This document shows, piece after piece, positions 1 to 8,750 of a DNA stretch of 64,000 nucleotides. The DNA comes from Bradyrhizobium monzae. GTDB taxonomy: Bacteria > Pseudomonadota > Alphaproteobacteria > Rhizobiales > Xanthobacteraceae. The notes under the pieces were generated by a model. That model made no database searches and was not told the DNA's origin. It saw nothing but the letters and a program-made list of their open reading frames with translations. The stretch's first letter is position 1. Each line of letters begins with the position of its first letter. The DNA lies in the NCBI RefSeq assembly GCF_021458635.1, contig NZ_JAIRDQ010000002.1, positions 558,001 through 622,000 of the forward strand. Reading direction: 5' to 3'. A program made the position numbers and the translations under genes.

Positions 1-54
1 CTCCATGATAGGCCTGAGCGAAATGATTGCCAGTTTGCAGGAAGACCATCGGCA

Positions 55-987
55 TCACTTCTCCGGCGGCGGCACCGTGCCGGTACGGCTGGTAATCAGG
101 CCGTAATGCTCGATGCGGCGGTGCTGTGCAAAGTTGAAGATCGTGGTTTTGCCGAAGCTGGTGGCATCGAGATCGCAGGGATAGATCAGGAGTTCGTCCT
201 CTTCGGTCCTGGCTTCGGCAACGATCTCGCCGTCGGGATCGACGATCAGACTGCCGCCAAACAATGCATGGCCGTCCTCGACGCCAGCCTTGGCGACTGC
301 GACCACCCAGGTCGCGTTCTGATAGGCGCCGGCCTGCACCGAAAGGCGATTGTGGAACATGCGCTTTTCCAGGCTCTCGTCGCTTCGTTCAGCATTTTCC
401 GACGGTGTATTATAGCCGATCAGCACCATCTCGACGCCCTGCAAGCCCATGACGCGATAGGTCTCGGGCCAGCGCCGGTCGTTGCAGATGGCCATGCCGA
501 TGACGCCGCCCAACTCGCGCCAGACGTTGAAGCCGAGATCGCCCGGCTCGAAATAGCGCTTCTCCAGATGCTGGTGCGAGCGATTGGTGTCGTATTCCGC
601 ATGGCCCGGCAAATGGACCTTGCGATATTTGCCGACGATCTTGCCGGACTTGTCGGTCAGGATCGCCGTGTTGAAGTGGCGGCCTTCGGGCGTCAGCTCG
701 GCATAGCCGAAATTCATTGCCATCTGATGCTGCGCCGCACGATCGAACAGCGGCCTGGTCGCGGCATTCGGCATTTCGCGTTCGAACCAGCCGTCGAACT
801 CCGACCGATCCTCCACGTACCAGCGTGGGAAGAACGTCGTCAGCGCCAGTTCCGGATAGACGATCAGGTCGGCGCCTTTGGCCTTGGCTTCGTCCATCAG
901 CGCGATCATGCGCTTGACCACGGCCTCGCGGCTGTCGGCCTTCTGGATCGGGCCCATCTGGGCGGCGGCAACATTGACGATACGCAT
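55..987 (-). CDS. N-carbamoyl-D-amino-acid hydrolase (nitrilase superfamily)
   Basis: Predicted cytoplasmic amidohydrolase that cleaves N-carbamoyl-D-amino acids to D-amino acid, CO2 and ammonia, the last step after D-hydantoinase. The 310 residues carry the carbon-nitrogen hydrolase triad: Glu46 in YPELAL, Lys123 in YRKVHLPG and Cys168 in AICNDRRWPE. Length and the CNDRRWPE context match D-carbamoylases (about 304 aa). The ATG at 987 gives the usual family N-terminus (MRIVNVAAAQMGP). It is transcribed away from the MFS gene at 1327 and is separated from the hydantoinase operon by that gene, so co-transcription with hydantoinase is not indicated. The family is clear; stereospecificity and exact substrate are inferred from family and neighbours. 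Confidence 0.88.
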   Translation of the reverse strand: MRIVNVAAAQMGPIQKADSREAVVKRMIALMDEAKAKGADLIVYPELALTTFFPRWYVEDRSEFDGWFEREMPNAATRPLFDRAAQHQMAMNFGYAELTPEGRHFNTAILTDKSGKIVGKYRKVHLPGHAEYDTNRSHQHLEKRYFEPGDLGFNVWRELGGVIGMAICNDRRWPETYRVMGLQGVEMVLIGYNTPSENAERSDESLEKRMFHNRLSVQAGAYQNATWVVAVAKAGVEDGHALFGGSLIVDPDGEIVAEARTEEDELLIYPCDLDATSFGKTTIFNFAQHRRIEHYGLITSRTGTVPPPEK

Positions 988-1326
988 CAGCGAGTTCCTG
1001 ACTTCTTCAATTTTCTTGGCGAGGCTGGGGGATCGCAGCTTCAGGGGCGTGTCGGCGCGCGCAACATAACGCAGCCTCGCACCGTTTTTCCAGCCAAGCA
1101 GCTTTCATGCCGTTCTGTTACAGCGTCACCTCCACCTCGGAGGGCACACTGCCCGCGAAGTGGGATCATCGGATGCTTGCAGTCGAAACGACAGCGCCAA
1201 GAACGACATCATAATGATACAATTCGTCAACTCACAGCGTCGGCGGAACTCTGGCGTTCGCCCCTGGTTGATGATCTAACGCCTCGCCGTGATCGCGCGC
1301 TTCGTTTCCCTCCCGGAGTTTCATTG
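988..1326. other. Intergenic region between divergent genes
   Basis: A 339-bp stretch between the carbamoylase start and the MFS start. It must hold the promoters of both genes. I see a short AT-rich island near 1205-1225 with an 11-bp near-palindrome (ATCAT-A-ATGAT, 1208-1218), but no convincing -35/-10 pair, terminator or small gene. The rightward reading frame is open through this stretch, but it has no family resemblance before 1327. Confidence 0.5.
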
Positions 1327-2463
1327 ATGAGCTCAGCCGACCGGCCGGCGACGCGACTCGCCACGCGCCTCTCGTTCCTGGTCGCCGGCTTCGGCCTTGC
1401 CTGCTGGGCGCCGCTGGTGCCGTTCGCGAAGGAGCGGCTCGCGGTCGATGACGCGGTCCTCGGCCTGCTGCTGCTCAGCCTCGGCATCGGCTCGGTCGTC
1501 GCGATGCTCGCCACCGGCATTTTGAGCGCACGCCATGGCACCAAGCCGATCATCATCGCGGGCGGGATCGGCCTCGCCCTGGTGTTGCCCCTGCTGGTCG
1601 TCGCGGCCACGCCCCTGACATTGGCGCTGGCGTTGCTTGGATTTGGGGCTGCCCTCGGCTCCATCGATGTCGCCATGAACATCCATGCCGTCGAGGTCGA
1701 ACGCGCGGCGGGACAACCGCTGATGTCGGGCTTTCACGCGCTCTTCAGCATTGGCGGCTTCGCGGGATCGGCGGTGATGACGGCGCTGCTGTCGTTTCAT
1801 CTTGGACCGCTCGCGAGCGCGTTGATCTGTTCCGTGTTGATGCTGATCGCGATGTCGCTTGCCGCGCCGCGCCTGCTACGCCGGGCACAGGCGCAGGAGG
1901 GGCCGCTGTTCGTGCTGCCGCATGGCATCGTGCTGTTGCTGGCGCTGCTCGCGGCCATCACCTTCCTGATCGAGGGCGCGATGCTCGACTGGGGCGCGCT
2001 GCTCGTCATCGGCACGGGCCTCGTCAGCGAGGCCCAGGGCGGAATCGGTTACATCGTGTTCTCGATCGCGATGACCGTTGGCCGGCTCGGCGGCGACGTC
2101 GTCGTCGCACGCATCGGCGATCGCACAACGCTGGTCGGGGGGAGCCTGCTTGCCGTCGCGGGCCTTGCAGTGCTGTTGCTCGCGCCGAGCAAGGCCGTTG
2201 CCATCGCTGGTTTCCTCCTCATCGGCCTCGGCGCGTCGAACCTCGTGCCGGTATTGTTCCGCGGCGCGGCGACGCAGACCGCGATGCCCACGGGGCTCGC
2301 CGTGGCGTCGATCACCACCGCCGGCTACGCCGGTGTTCTGGTCGGCCCTGCCGGCATCGGTTTTGTCGCCCATGCCGTCGGCCTGCCGATGGCCTTCTGG
2401 ATGCTCGCAGCGTTGATGTGCCTCGTCACACTGTCCGCGCGCGCCGTGACCACAAAATGGTAA
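1327..2463 (+). CDS. MFS transporter (YbjJ/FucP-like)
   Basis: Integral inner-membrane carrier of 378 residues, with about 12 hydrophobic segments and a basic loop (SARHGTKP) after the second segment in the position of the MFS loop 2-3 motif. I chose the ATG at 1327 because GGAG lies at 1315-1318 with 8-nt spacing and because the protein then starts just before the first membrane helix. The same frame runs open back to 106, but that upstream part has no membrane or domain features and lies antisense to the carbamoylase gene. Substrate is unknown; its place beside ureide-degrading genes suggests uptake or export of a related compound, which is inference only. Confidence 0.8.
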   Translation: MSSADRPATRLATRLSFLVAGFGLACWAPLVPFAKERLAVDDAVLGLLLLSLGIGSVVAMLATGILSARHGTKPIIIAGGIGLALVLPLLVVAATPLTLALALLGFGAALGSIDVAMNIHAVEVERAAGQPLMSGFHALFSIGGFAGSAVMTALLSFHLGPLASALICSVLMLIAMSLAAPRLLRRAQAQEGPLFVLPHGIVLLLALLAAITFLIEGAMLDWGALLVIGTGLVSEAQGGIGYIVFSIAMTVGRLGGDVVVARIGDRTTLVGGSLLAVAGLAVLLLAPSKAVAIAGFLLIGLGASNLVPVLFRGAATQTAMPTGLAVASITTAGYAGVLVGPAGIGFVAHAVGLPMAFWMLAALMCLVTLSARAVTTKW

Positions 2464-2499
2464 AGGCGCGGCAGGGCGTGCCGTGACATCATCTCGCCG

Positions 2500-3909
2500 T
2501 CACACCAGGCTGGACTTGCCGCGGCTCAGCACCTCGCCCGCGCCCTTGTCTCCGACGATCCTGCCCTGCTCGTACACGACCCGCCCCCGCGCGATCGTGG
2601 TGACCGGCCAGCCGGTGATTTCAAAGCCTTCCCAGGGCGTGTAGTCGGAGCCGTGGTGCAAATCGGCCTGCCGGATCGGCTTCTTGAGCTTCGGGTCCCA
2701 CAGCACGATATCGGCATCAAAGCCTACCCCGATCGAGCCCTTGCGCGGATAAAGCCCGTAGATGCGGGCATGGTTGGTCGCGGTCAGCTCGACGAACTTC
2801 TGCAGCGTGATGCGTCCTTTCGAGACACCTTCCGAAAACAGGATCGGCAGCCGCGTCTCGACGCCGGGGATGCCGTTGGGTACCCAGCGGAACGAGGTGC
2901 GGGCATTCGGTGTCAGCTTGCCCTTGGGATCGTCGTAGCGGAACGGGCAGTGGTCGGACGAGAAGGTCTGAAACACGCCTGACGTGATGCCCTCCCAGAT
3001 CGCCTGCTGGCTTTCGACATCGCGTGGCGGTGGCGAGCAGACATATTTGGCGCCTGCTATATCCATGTTCAGGCCCTTCATGTCGTCAGCCGTCAGCGTG
3101 ATGTATTGCGGGCAGGTCTCCGCATGCACCGGCAGGCCGCGCTGCTGGGCCCACCGTATCTGCTCCATCGCCTCGCGCCCGGAGACGTGGACGATCATGA
3201 TGGGAACGCCGATCACCTCAGCATGACTGATGGCGCGATGCGTTGCCTCGCGCTCGACGGCCTGCGGCCGCGAGGTGCCGTGATAATAGGGCGCGATATG
3301 ACCCTCGCGCTCCAGCTTGGTGGTGAGGAAGCGGATGGCGTCATAGCCCTCGCAATGGACCATCACCAGCGCCTCCTCGCGGCGCGCGACATCGAACACC
3401 TCGAGCAGCTGCTTGTCGCTCAGCACGAGGTCGTCATAGGTCATGAACACCTTGAACGAGGTGTAGCCGTCCTTGACCAGCGCCGGCAGCTCCTGCCCGA
3501 GCACGACGGCAGTCGGATCGGAGATGATGAGGTGGAAGGCGGTGTCGATGTAGCACTCGCCTTCCGCAAGCTTGCGGTAGTTCTCCACGCAGGTCCGCAG
3601 CGACGTCCCCTTCTCCTGGAGCGCGAAAGGCAGCACCATGGTGTTGCCGCCGGCTGCCGCCGCGCGCGTCGCCGAGGCAAAATCGTCGGCCATCACGACA
3701 TCGGGGCCCTGGGCCTGGGAGATGTGGACGTGGCTGTCGATGCCGCCCGGCAGCGCCAGCAGGCCCGACGCGTCGATCTCGCGCGCCGCACCTTCGATGC
3801 TGTCGGCGATGGCGACGATCCGGCCGTCGCGAATGCCGATATCGGCGCGAAACTCGTCGCTGGCCGTCACGATGGTGCCGCCGCGAATGGCAAGATCGAG
3901 CTGCGTCAC
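2500..3909 (-). CDS. hydA: D-hydantoinase / dihydropyrimidinase
   Basis: Cytoplasmic binuclear-zinc cyclic amidohydrolase that opens 5-substituted hydantoins or dihydropyrimidines to N-carbamoyl amino acids. The 469 residues show the full metal set: His60 and His62 (DSHVH), Lys153 (SFKVFMTYDD, the carbamylated lysine), His185 (MVHCEG), His241 (IVHVSG) and Asp319 (SSDHCPF). The start is GTG at 3909, with GGAG 6 nt upstream, 11 nt after the stop of the preceding gene. An open extension to 4383 overlaps the upstream gene and is not real. It is the last gene of a leftward six-gene operon (8667 to 2500). Assignment is firm; choice between hydantoins, dihydrouracil or another cyclic ureide is not determined by sequence. 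Confidence 0.93.
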   Translation of the reverse strand: MTQLDLAIRGGTIVTASDEFRADIGIRDGRIVAIADSIEGAAREIDASGLLALPGGIDSHVHISQAQGPDVVMADDFASATRAAAAGGNTMVLPFALQEKGTSLRTCVENYRKLAEGECYIDTAFHLIISDPTAVVLGQELPALVKDGYTSFKVFMTYDDLVLSDKQLLEVFDVARREEALVMVHCEGYDAIRFLTTKLEREGHIAPYYHGTSRPQAVEREATHRAISHAEVIGVPIMIVHVSGREAMEQIRWAQQRGLPVHAETCPQYITLTADDMKGLNMDIAGAKYVCSPPPRDVESQQAIWEGITSGVFQTFSSDHCPFRYDDPKGKLTPNARTSFRWVPNGIPGVETRLPILFSEGVSKGRITLQKFVELTATNHARIYGLYPRKGSIGVGFDADIVLWDPKLKKPIRQADLHHGSDYTPWEGFEITGWPVTTIARGRVVYEQGRIVGDKGAGEVLSRGKSSLV

Positions 3910-3920
3910 AGGAGTCTCCG

Positions 3921-4661
3921 TCACTTGATGGCTGGCATTGTCTGGAATATCCGCCCCCACGCCGCAAGGGCCGTGATGTCGCCGCCGGCGAGACAGAGGG
4001 TTCGCCATAACGTGACCGCAACGGAATCGAGCACGGCGATATCCAGCTCGCGTTCGAGCGAGGCGGCCAGCGCGGCGCCGTCGAGATTGGTGCAGAGGAT
4101 GACGACGGCGTCGGCACCCTCTGCCGACACCGCACGGATCATGTCGGCAATCGTCGCGGGCGCGACCTCGCCGAAGGAGAAATTGTCGCGCAAGCCGAGG
4201 TGCCGCTCCGCATGCGGGACGATCCCCTCCTCGGCCCAGACATCGGCGATGCGCCGCTGCACATCGTCGGTATAAGGCGAGACAAGTGCGACGCGTCTGG
4301 CGCGAAGCGCGCGGGTGGCGTCCATGCAGGCGAGCGTCGAGGTCGTCGCCGGCACGCCGGTGCGCGCGGTGATCGCCTCGCAAAGATTCCGGTCCCGATC
4401 GATGCCGAGCCAGCTCGCGGAGGTGCCGTTCCAGGCAATGGCATCGACCTTGGCATCGGCGAGCAGGTCCGCCGCCGGGAGCATCACCGAGGCGTCGAAC
4501 TGGCTCAGCGCCGCGGCGTCGAGCGCGATCTCGGTGACGCGGAAGCGCGAAAAATGCGCGGTGATGCCAGCCGCGCCGTGCAGCATTGCACTCGTCACGG
4601 GCTCCAGCACGGAATTGGAGGACGGCGTGATCATGCCGAGCCGCTTGCGCACGCCGGTCAT
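3921..4661 (-). CDS. Asp/Glu racemase superfamily protein, arylmalonate-decarboxylase-like
   Basis: A 246-residue member of the Asp/Glu/hydantoin racemase superfamily (maleate isomerase, arylmalonate decarboxylase and EutA branch). The N-terminus KRLGMITPSSNSVLEP is typical of that branch. The N-terminal catalytic position has no cysteine: it reads AWNGTSASW (Gly79-Thr80-Ser81). The C-terminal one keeps Cys190 in VILCTNLDG. A Gly-Thr-Ser oxyanion pocket with a single downstream Cys is the arrangement of arylmalonate decarboxylase, not of two-Cys racemases. The ATG at 4661 overlaps the stop of the upstream gene (ATGA), which decides the start over an upstream in-frame codon at 4718. It sits between amidohydrolase and hydantoinase genes, so it probably acts on an intermediate of that pathway; the reaction is unproven. 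Confidence 0.75.
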   Translation of the reverse strand: MTGVRKRLGMITPSSNSVLEPVTSAMLHGAAGITAHFSRFRVTEIALDAAALSQFDASVMLPAADLLADAKVDAIAWNGTSASWLGIDRDRNLCEAITARTGVPATTSTLACMDATRALRARRVALVSPYTDDVQRRIADVWAEEGIVPHAERHLGLRDNFSFGEVAPATIADMIRAVSAEGADAVVILCTNLDGAALAASLERELDIAVLDSVAVTLWRTLCLAGGDITALAAWGRIFQTMPAIK

Positions 4662-6049
4662 CCTATTGCGGGCCTCGAATGGCGCTGCCTGACTGGGGTG
4701 ACATTGTGTCTGGCCCATAGCGCCTCCGCAACCTTCTGCGCCTCGCGCACCAGCTCCGCGCCGTCGGCACTCAGCAAAAGCCCCTCTTCGATCACGATAC
4801 GGCCATCAACAACGACAGTCTTCACATTATTGCCGTTACCAGACCACACCAGAGCGCCGAAGCCGTCGATGACGGGCGCGAGCGTCGGCTCGGACAGATC
4901 GAGCAAGACCAGATCCGCCTTCTTGCCCACTGCGATCGACCCGATCTCATCGCCCAGCCCGAGCGCTTCGGCTCCGCCCTGCGTCGCCCACCGAAGAGCC
5001 GCACGCGCGTTCAAGCCGTCCTTTTCGCCACGTATCCGCTGCATGGCGACCGCCCAACGCATCGCCTCAAACATGTCGCCCGAAAACGTATCGGTGCACA
5101 GCGCCATCCGGGCGCCGTGGCTCGCGATGGATGCCGCCGGTGCAATGCGGCCGGTCTTGGCATTGCCGATCGGCGTATAGGCCATGGTCGCCTTCGCCGC
5201 GCCGAGCGCGGCTTCGTCATCGGCCGTCACGTGGATGCAATGCGCCGCAATCAGGCGCTGGTCGAGCAGACCGGCCGCATCGAGCACCTCGACCGGAGAC
5301 CGGCCACTGCGGGCCCGGGTTTGAGACACTTCGATCGGGCTTTGACAGACGTGGGTGTGAACATTTCCGCCGTATTGTCGCACGAGATCGGCGACGTCAC
5401 GCAGCAGATCGTCCGAGCAAGTGTCCGGCGCATGCGGGGCAAAATCGCACCTGATCCGGCCGTTGTCATGGCCCTGCCAGCGCTCGACCAGCGCAATATT
5501 TTCGGCGACGCTCGCCGCACCGATCGCGGCCGAATAGTCGTAGCGCTTCTGGGTCAGGGCTTCCGGATCGGCATCGTGGATCCGGCCGGCGATCACCGCA
5601 CGCGAGCCAAGCTCGGAATGAGCCTTGGCAAGCGCCTCGGGATAACGGTAGAAATCGACGATCGTCGTCGAGCCTGTCCGCAGCATCTCGTAGACCCCGA
5701 GCCGCGATAGCGCTGTGGCCTCGCCCTCGCTCAAACGATGTCCTTGCGGAATTCCGGCCGTGAACATCGGCGCGAAGCCGAGATCCTCGATCATTCCGCG
5801 GGTAATCATCAAGGGCGTATGGTTGTGAACGTTGACCAGCCCCGGCATCACCAGCCGATCGCGCGCATCAATCGTACGCACAGGCGACCAGCGTATCGGA
5901 ACCTCATCGCCCTCGCCAACGTCGACAATGCGGCCGCCTTCGACGGCAACCGCCCCGCCTGCCAAGATGCGATCGGTTCCGTCCAGCGTGACGACCAGTC
6001 CGCCCTTCACCAGAAGATCACAGATGCGCGGGGCTATTGCGGGCTCCAT
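4658..6049 (-). CDS. Amidohydrolase, AtzA/TrzN/MtaD (COG0402) family
   Basis: A 463-residue mononuclear-metal amidohydrolase of the S-adenosylhomocysteine / methylthioadenosine deaminase and chlorohydrolase group. Expected ligands are visible: His75 and His77 (VNVHNHTPL), His233 (NVHTHVCQSP), catalytic His270 (AAHCIH) and Asp320 (CTDTFSGD). The residue that is usually Glu three positions after the third metal His is Gln236 here. Members with a QSP motif at this place exist as a subgroup of unclear substrate. The gene begins 2 nt after the ATPase stop and overlaps the next gene by 4 nt, so it is translationally coupled in the operon. Likely deaminates or hydrolyses a heterocyclic ureide or aminated ring; the substrate is not identifiable. 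Confidence 0.82.
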   Translation of the reverse strand: MEPAIAPRICDLLVKGGLVVTLDGTDRILAGGAVAVEGGRIVDVGEGDEVPIRWSPVRTIDARDRLVMPGLVNVHNHTPLMITRGMIEDLGFAPMFTAGIPQGHRLSEGEATALSRLGVYEMLRTGSTTIVDFYRYPEALAKAHSELGSRAVIAGRIHDADPEALTQKRYDYSAAIGAASVAENIALVERWQGHDNGRIRCDFAPHAPDTCSDDLLRDVADLVRQYGGNVHTHVCQSPIEVSQTRARSGRSPVEVLDAAGLLDQRLIAAHCIHVTADDEAALGAAKATMAYTPIGNAKTGRIAPAASIASHGARMALCTDTFSGDMFEAMRWAVAMQRIRGEKDGLNARAALRWATQGGAEALGLGDEIGSIAVGKKADLVLLDLSEPTLAPVIDGFGALVWSGNGNNVKTVVVDGRIVIEEGLLLSADGAELVREAQKVAEALWARHNVTPVRQRHSRPAIG

Positions 6050-6051
6050 GG

Positions 6052-6828
6052 CTAAGACGCCTGCGCAAGGCGCGTCGACTCTTCCCGGATCAGGGCCAGG
6101 ATGTGACGCTTTGCATCATTGAATTCGGGGCTGGTACTGTCGCGGGGACGTGGCAGGTCGAAATTGACGGCCTCGCGGATCCGGCCTGGCCGCTTCGTCA
6201 TCACCACGATCTTGTTGCCGAGCACCAGCGCCTCGTCGACGCTATGGGTGACGAACACGATGGTGCAGCGGCGCTTCTGCCAGATCGCAACCAGCTCCTC
6301 CTGCATTTCGAGCTTGGTCTGGGCATCCAGCGCCGCGAACGGCTCGTCCATCAAAATGACGCTCGGGTTCATCAGCAGCGCCCGGGCGATCCCGACGCGC
6401 TGGTTCATGCCGCCGGACATTTCGGAGGGATGATGATGCTCGAAGCCGCGCAGGCCGACGAGATCGATGAACTCCATCGCTCGGTCGTTCCGCTCGGCCT
6501 TTGCTATTCCCTTGAGCTTGAGGTGGAAGGCGATGTTGTCGATCGCCGTCAGCCACGGCATCAGGGTCGGCTGCTGGAACACCACGCCGCGGTCGGAGCC
6601 GGGCCGCTCCACCTGCTTGCCGTCGACCAGCGTTCGCCCGGAGGTCGCCTGCTCGAAGCCGGCGATGATGTTGAGCAAGGTCGACTTGCCGCAGCCGGAC
6701 GGGCCGAGCAGGCAGACGAAGTCGTTGGCCTCGATGTCGAGATCGATGTTGTCCAGCGTGAGCAGGTCGCGGCCGCGCCGCTTGTCGGAAAACACCTTGA
6801 CGATGTTGCGAAGCTCGATTGCCGCCAT
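6052..6828 (-). CDS. ABC transporter ATP-binding protein, NitT/TauT (SsuB-like)
   Basis: Cytoplasmic ATPase of a nitrate/taurine/sulfonate-type importer, 258 residues. Walker A GPSGCGKST lies at residues 42-50, followed by a Q-loop region, signature MSGGMNQRVGIARAL, Walker B VILMDEPFAALDAQ and the switch His in VTHSVDEA. The signature reads MSGGM where LSGGQ is usual, a variant common in this subfamily. The ATG at 6828 shares one base with the permease stop (TGATG), which fixes the start; a longer open frame to 6984 lies over the permease gene and is rejected. It works with the permease at 6828-7679 and the binding protein at 7663-8667. Confidence 0.9.
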   Translation of the reverse strand: MAAIELRNIVKVFSDKRRGRDLLTLDNIDLDIEANDFVCLLGPSGCGKSTLLNIIAGFEQATSGRTLVDGKQVERPGSDRGVVFQQPTLMPWLTAIDNIAFHLKLKGIAKAERNDRAMEFIDLVGLRGFEHHHPSEMSGGMNQRVGIARALLMNPSVILMDEPFAALDAQTKLEMQEELVAIWQKRRCTIVFVTHSVDEALVLGNKIVVMTKRPGRIREAVNFDLPRPRDSTSPEFNDAKRHILALIREESTRLAQAS

Positions 6829-7679
6829 CAGCCAGTCCTGCCCTGCACGGTGGTCGCCTGCTGCCAGCGCAGCGTGCGCGCCATGATCGCCTTGAGGCCG
6901 AGGTCGGAGAGATAGCCGAGCAGCCCGATCGAGATCATTGCCGCGAGCACGATGTCGTAGCGCAGGAAATAGTAGGAATCCCACAAGACGTAGCCGAGGC
7001 CGCTCTTCACCGCGACCATCTCGGCCGTGACCGTCAGCATCCAGGCCGATCCGACCGCGATGCGCAGGCCCGCGAAGATCGAGGGCAGCGCCGCCGGCAG
7101 CACGATATCGGTCAGCATCTGGCGTTGGTTGGCGCCCATCATTGCGCCGGCCCGCACGAAGTTGTGGTCCACGGTCTTGACGCCGTGAATGCTGTTCATC
7201 AGCACGGGGAAGAAGGCGCCGAGGAAAACGAGGAAGATCGCCGGCTTGTCGGCAATGCCGAACCAGATGATCGCCAGCGGTATCCAGGACACCGGCGGGA
7301 TCGGACGTAACATCTGCAGCGTCGGCTCCAGCGTCTTCTCGAACAGGCGCGACCAGCCGATCGCGACCCCGGCGAGGATGCCGAGCAGGCTTGCCAGCGC
7401 GAAGCCGCCGAACACGCGAAGAGCGCTGGCGAGCGCATCGCGCGTCCAGTGCCCGGAATAGGTCTGCGTGGTCTCGTCGAAGCCGAACACCCAGTCGCCG
7501 AGCGCATGCAGCACCGCGCTCGGCGCCGGCAGCAGCGCCGGCGGCAGCATGCCGCTGCGCGCGAAGGCTTCCCAGCCGGCGATCAGCAGTGCGGGGACGA
7601 TAACCCGTTCCAGCCCCTGGAACGCCCGCGTCAGCCGAAACGCCGGCTTGGCTGGCGCCGTGTCAGTAACCGAGGTCAT
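6828..7679 (-). CDS. ABC transporter permease, NitT/TauT (SsuC-like)
   Basis: Inner-membrane permease of 283 residues with about six transmembrane helices and the EAA loop region (QRQMLTDIVLPAALPSIFAGLRIAVGSAW), typical of the SsuC/TauC family of BPD_transp_1 permeases. The ATG at 7679 overlaps the end of the binding-protein gene by 17 nt, so the two are coupled. With its ATPase and binding protein it forms the first of two ABC importers in the hydantoin island. Substrate is inferred only from context: a small ureide, carbamoyl compound or nitrogenous ring. Confidence 0.9.
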   Translation of the reverse strand: MTSVTDTAPAKPAFRLTRAFQGLERVIVPALLIAGWEAFARSGMLPPALLPAPSAVLHALGDWVFGFDETTQTYSGHWTRDALASALRVFGGFALASLLGILAGVAIGWSRLFEKTLEPTLQMLRPIPPVSWIPLAIIWFGIADKPAIFLVFLGAFFPVLMNSIHGVKTVDHNFVRAGAMMGANQRQMLTDIVLPAALPSIFAGLRIAVGSAWMLTVTAEMVAVKSGLGYVLWDSYYFLRYDIVLAAMISIGLLGYLSDLGLKAIMARTLRWQQATTVQGRTG

Positions 7680-8667
7680 TCTTGGCCTTTCCCGTGGCCT
7701 GCTCCAGGAACGAATAGTCCATGTTCTTCTCCGCTTCCGCGGAGACGTCCTTGGAGATGTATTTGAGGTCGCGCATCATCGCGGCGATCGCGAGCGTCTG
7801 CGAGCGATGGATCGCGGGATCCGGCGAAGCATTCTTCAGCGCCTCGGTCGCCACCGCCTTGTCGAGGCCGGTGAGCCTGTTGATGACCTCGACCCACGGG
7901 CCCTTGTCGGCGATCAGCTTGTTGTCGAGCTCGACCACGGCGGTGACGACACCCTGAACGCCGGCGCGCTGGCTCGCGATCACGTCAGAACGAGTGACGA
8001 TCAGGTTGGTCAGATTTCCGGCGGCCTGGTCATAGGGCAGCACGAAATGCTTGCCGGCACCGGCGAGCCTGATCTGCGAGGCGAACGGCTCGACCGAGCA
8101 GATCATGTCGACCTCGCCGCGCTGTAAGGCCGCGAGATGGTCGGACGGATTGGGAATATTGATGAACTGGATGTCCTTGTTGGGATCGACGCCCTGCTTG
8201 AGGAACGCGCCGCGCATGTGGATGTCCTGCGCATTGCCGCGGGACGCCGCGACCTTCAACGGCTGACCGTCAATCTTCCCCTTGGCAACGATCGCCTTGA
8301 ACGCAGTCCAGTCATCGGGCGGCAGGTCCAACTTCGACGAGGACAAGCATTCCGAGCCGCCGTTGATCTGACCGGACACGGCGACGACGTCGAAACCTTT
8401 GTCGAGCGCGGTGATGTAATGGAGGTAGGTGACCTGCGCGACGTCGATGCTCTTCGAGATCAGCGCGGTGAGAACGTCATTGCCCGAGTTGAAGCCGGTG
8501 GCCTCGACCTCGATGCCCTTCGCCATGCCGGCGACCAGCGACATCGGCAGGCAATGCGCGCATTTGGCGTAACCGAGCTTGATCTTCGCAGTTTGCGCGG
8601 AGGCGAGATCGCTTCCACCAAGCATTGCCGCCATCGCCACGAGGCCCAGTCGCAAACCCGTCCGCAT
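7663..8667 (-). CDS. ABC transporter substrate-binding protein, NitT/TauT-like
   Basis: Periplasmic binding protein of 334 residues. The N-terminus (basic residues, hydrophobic core, then LASAQ) is a Sec signal peptide with cleavage near residue 25. The body resembles SsuA/NMT1-type proteins (ALQRGEVDMICSVEPF). The mature N-terminus carries a Cys-x2-Cys pair (Cys36 and Cys39 in YAKCAHCLP), with further cysteines near residues 108 and 195; such a pair is unusual in this family. First gene of the leftward operon, transcribed divergently from the GntR gene across a gap containing the palindrome at 8751-8767. Confidence 0.87.
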   Translation of the reverse strand: MRTGLRLGLVAMAAMLGGSDLASAQTAKIKLGYAKCAHCLPMSLVAGMAKGIEVEATGFNSGNDVLTALISKSIDVAQVTYLHYITALDKGFDVVAVSGQINGGSECLSSSKLDLPPDDWTAFKAIVAKGKIDGQPLKVAASRGNAQDIHMRGAFLKQGVDPNKDIQFINIPNPSDHLAALQRGEVDMICSVEPFASQIRLAGAGKHFVLPYDQAAGNLTNLIVTRSDVIASQRAGVQGVVTAVVELDNKLIADKGPWVEVINRLTGLDKAVATEALKNASPDPAIHRSQTLAIAAMMRDLKYISKDVSAEAEKNMDYSFLEQATGKAKNDLGY

Positions 8668-8750
8668 CGCTTACTCCGTTTCGAAGGGCGCGAGATCTCG
8701 CGCGTCGTGCAAGATCATCCGTTGCTCTTCGCGGCAGCGCAATCCGGTTT

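Noticed and set aside
1206..1222. Possible second GntR operator before the carbamoylase and MFS genes
   Set aside because: Only one half-site (ATACAA) resembles the 8751-8767 palindrome; the left arm does not match.
106..1326. Open frame extending the MFS gene upstream by about 400 codons
   Set aside because: It runs antisense across the carbamoylase gene, has no membrane or family features, and a well-placed GGAG and ATG define the real start at 1327.
3910..4383. N-terminal extension of the hydantoinase frame
   Set aside because: It overlaps the Asp/Glu-racemase-superfamily gene out of frame; the family N-terminus and ribosome site place the start at GTG 3909.
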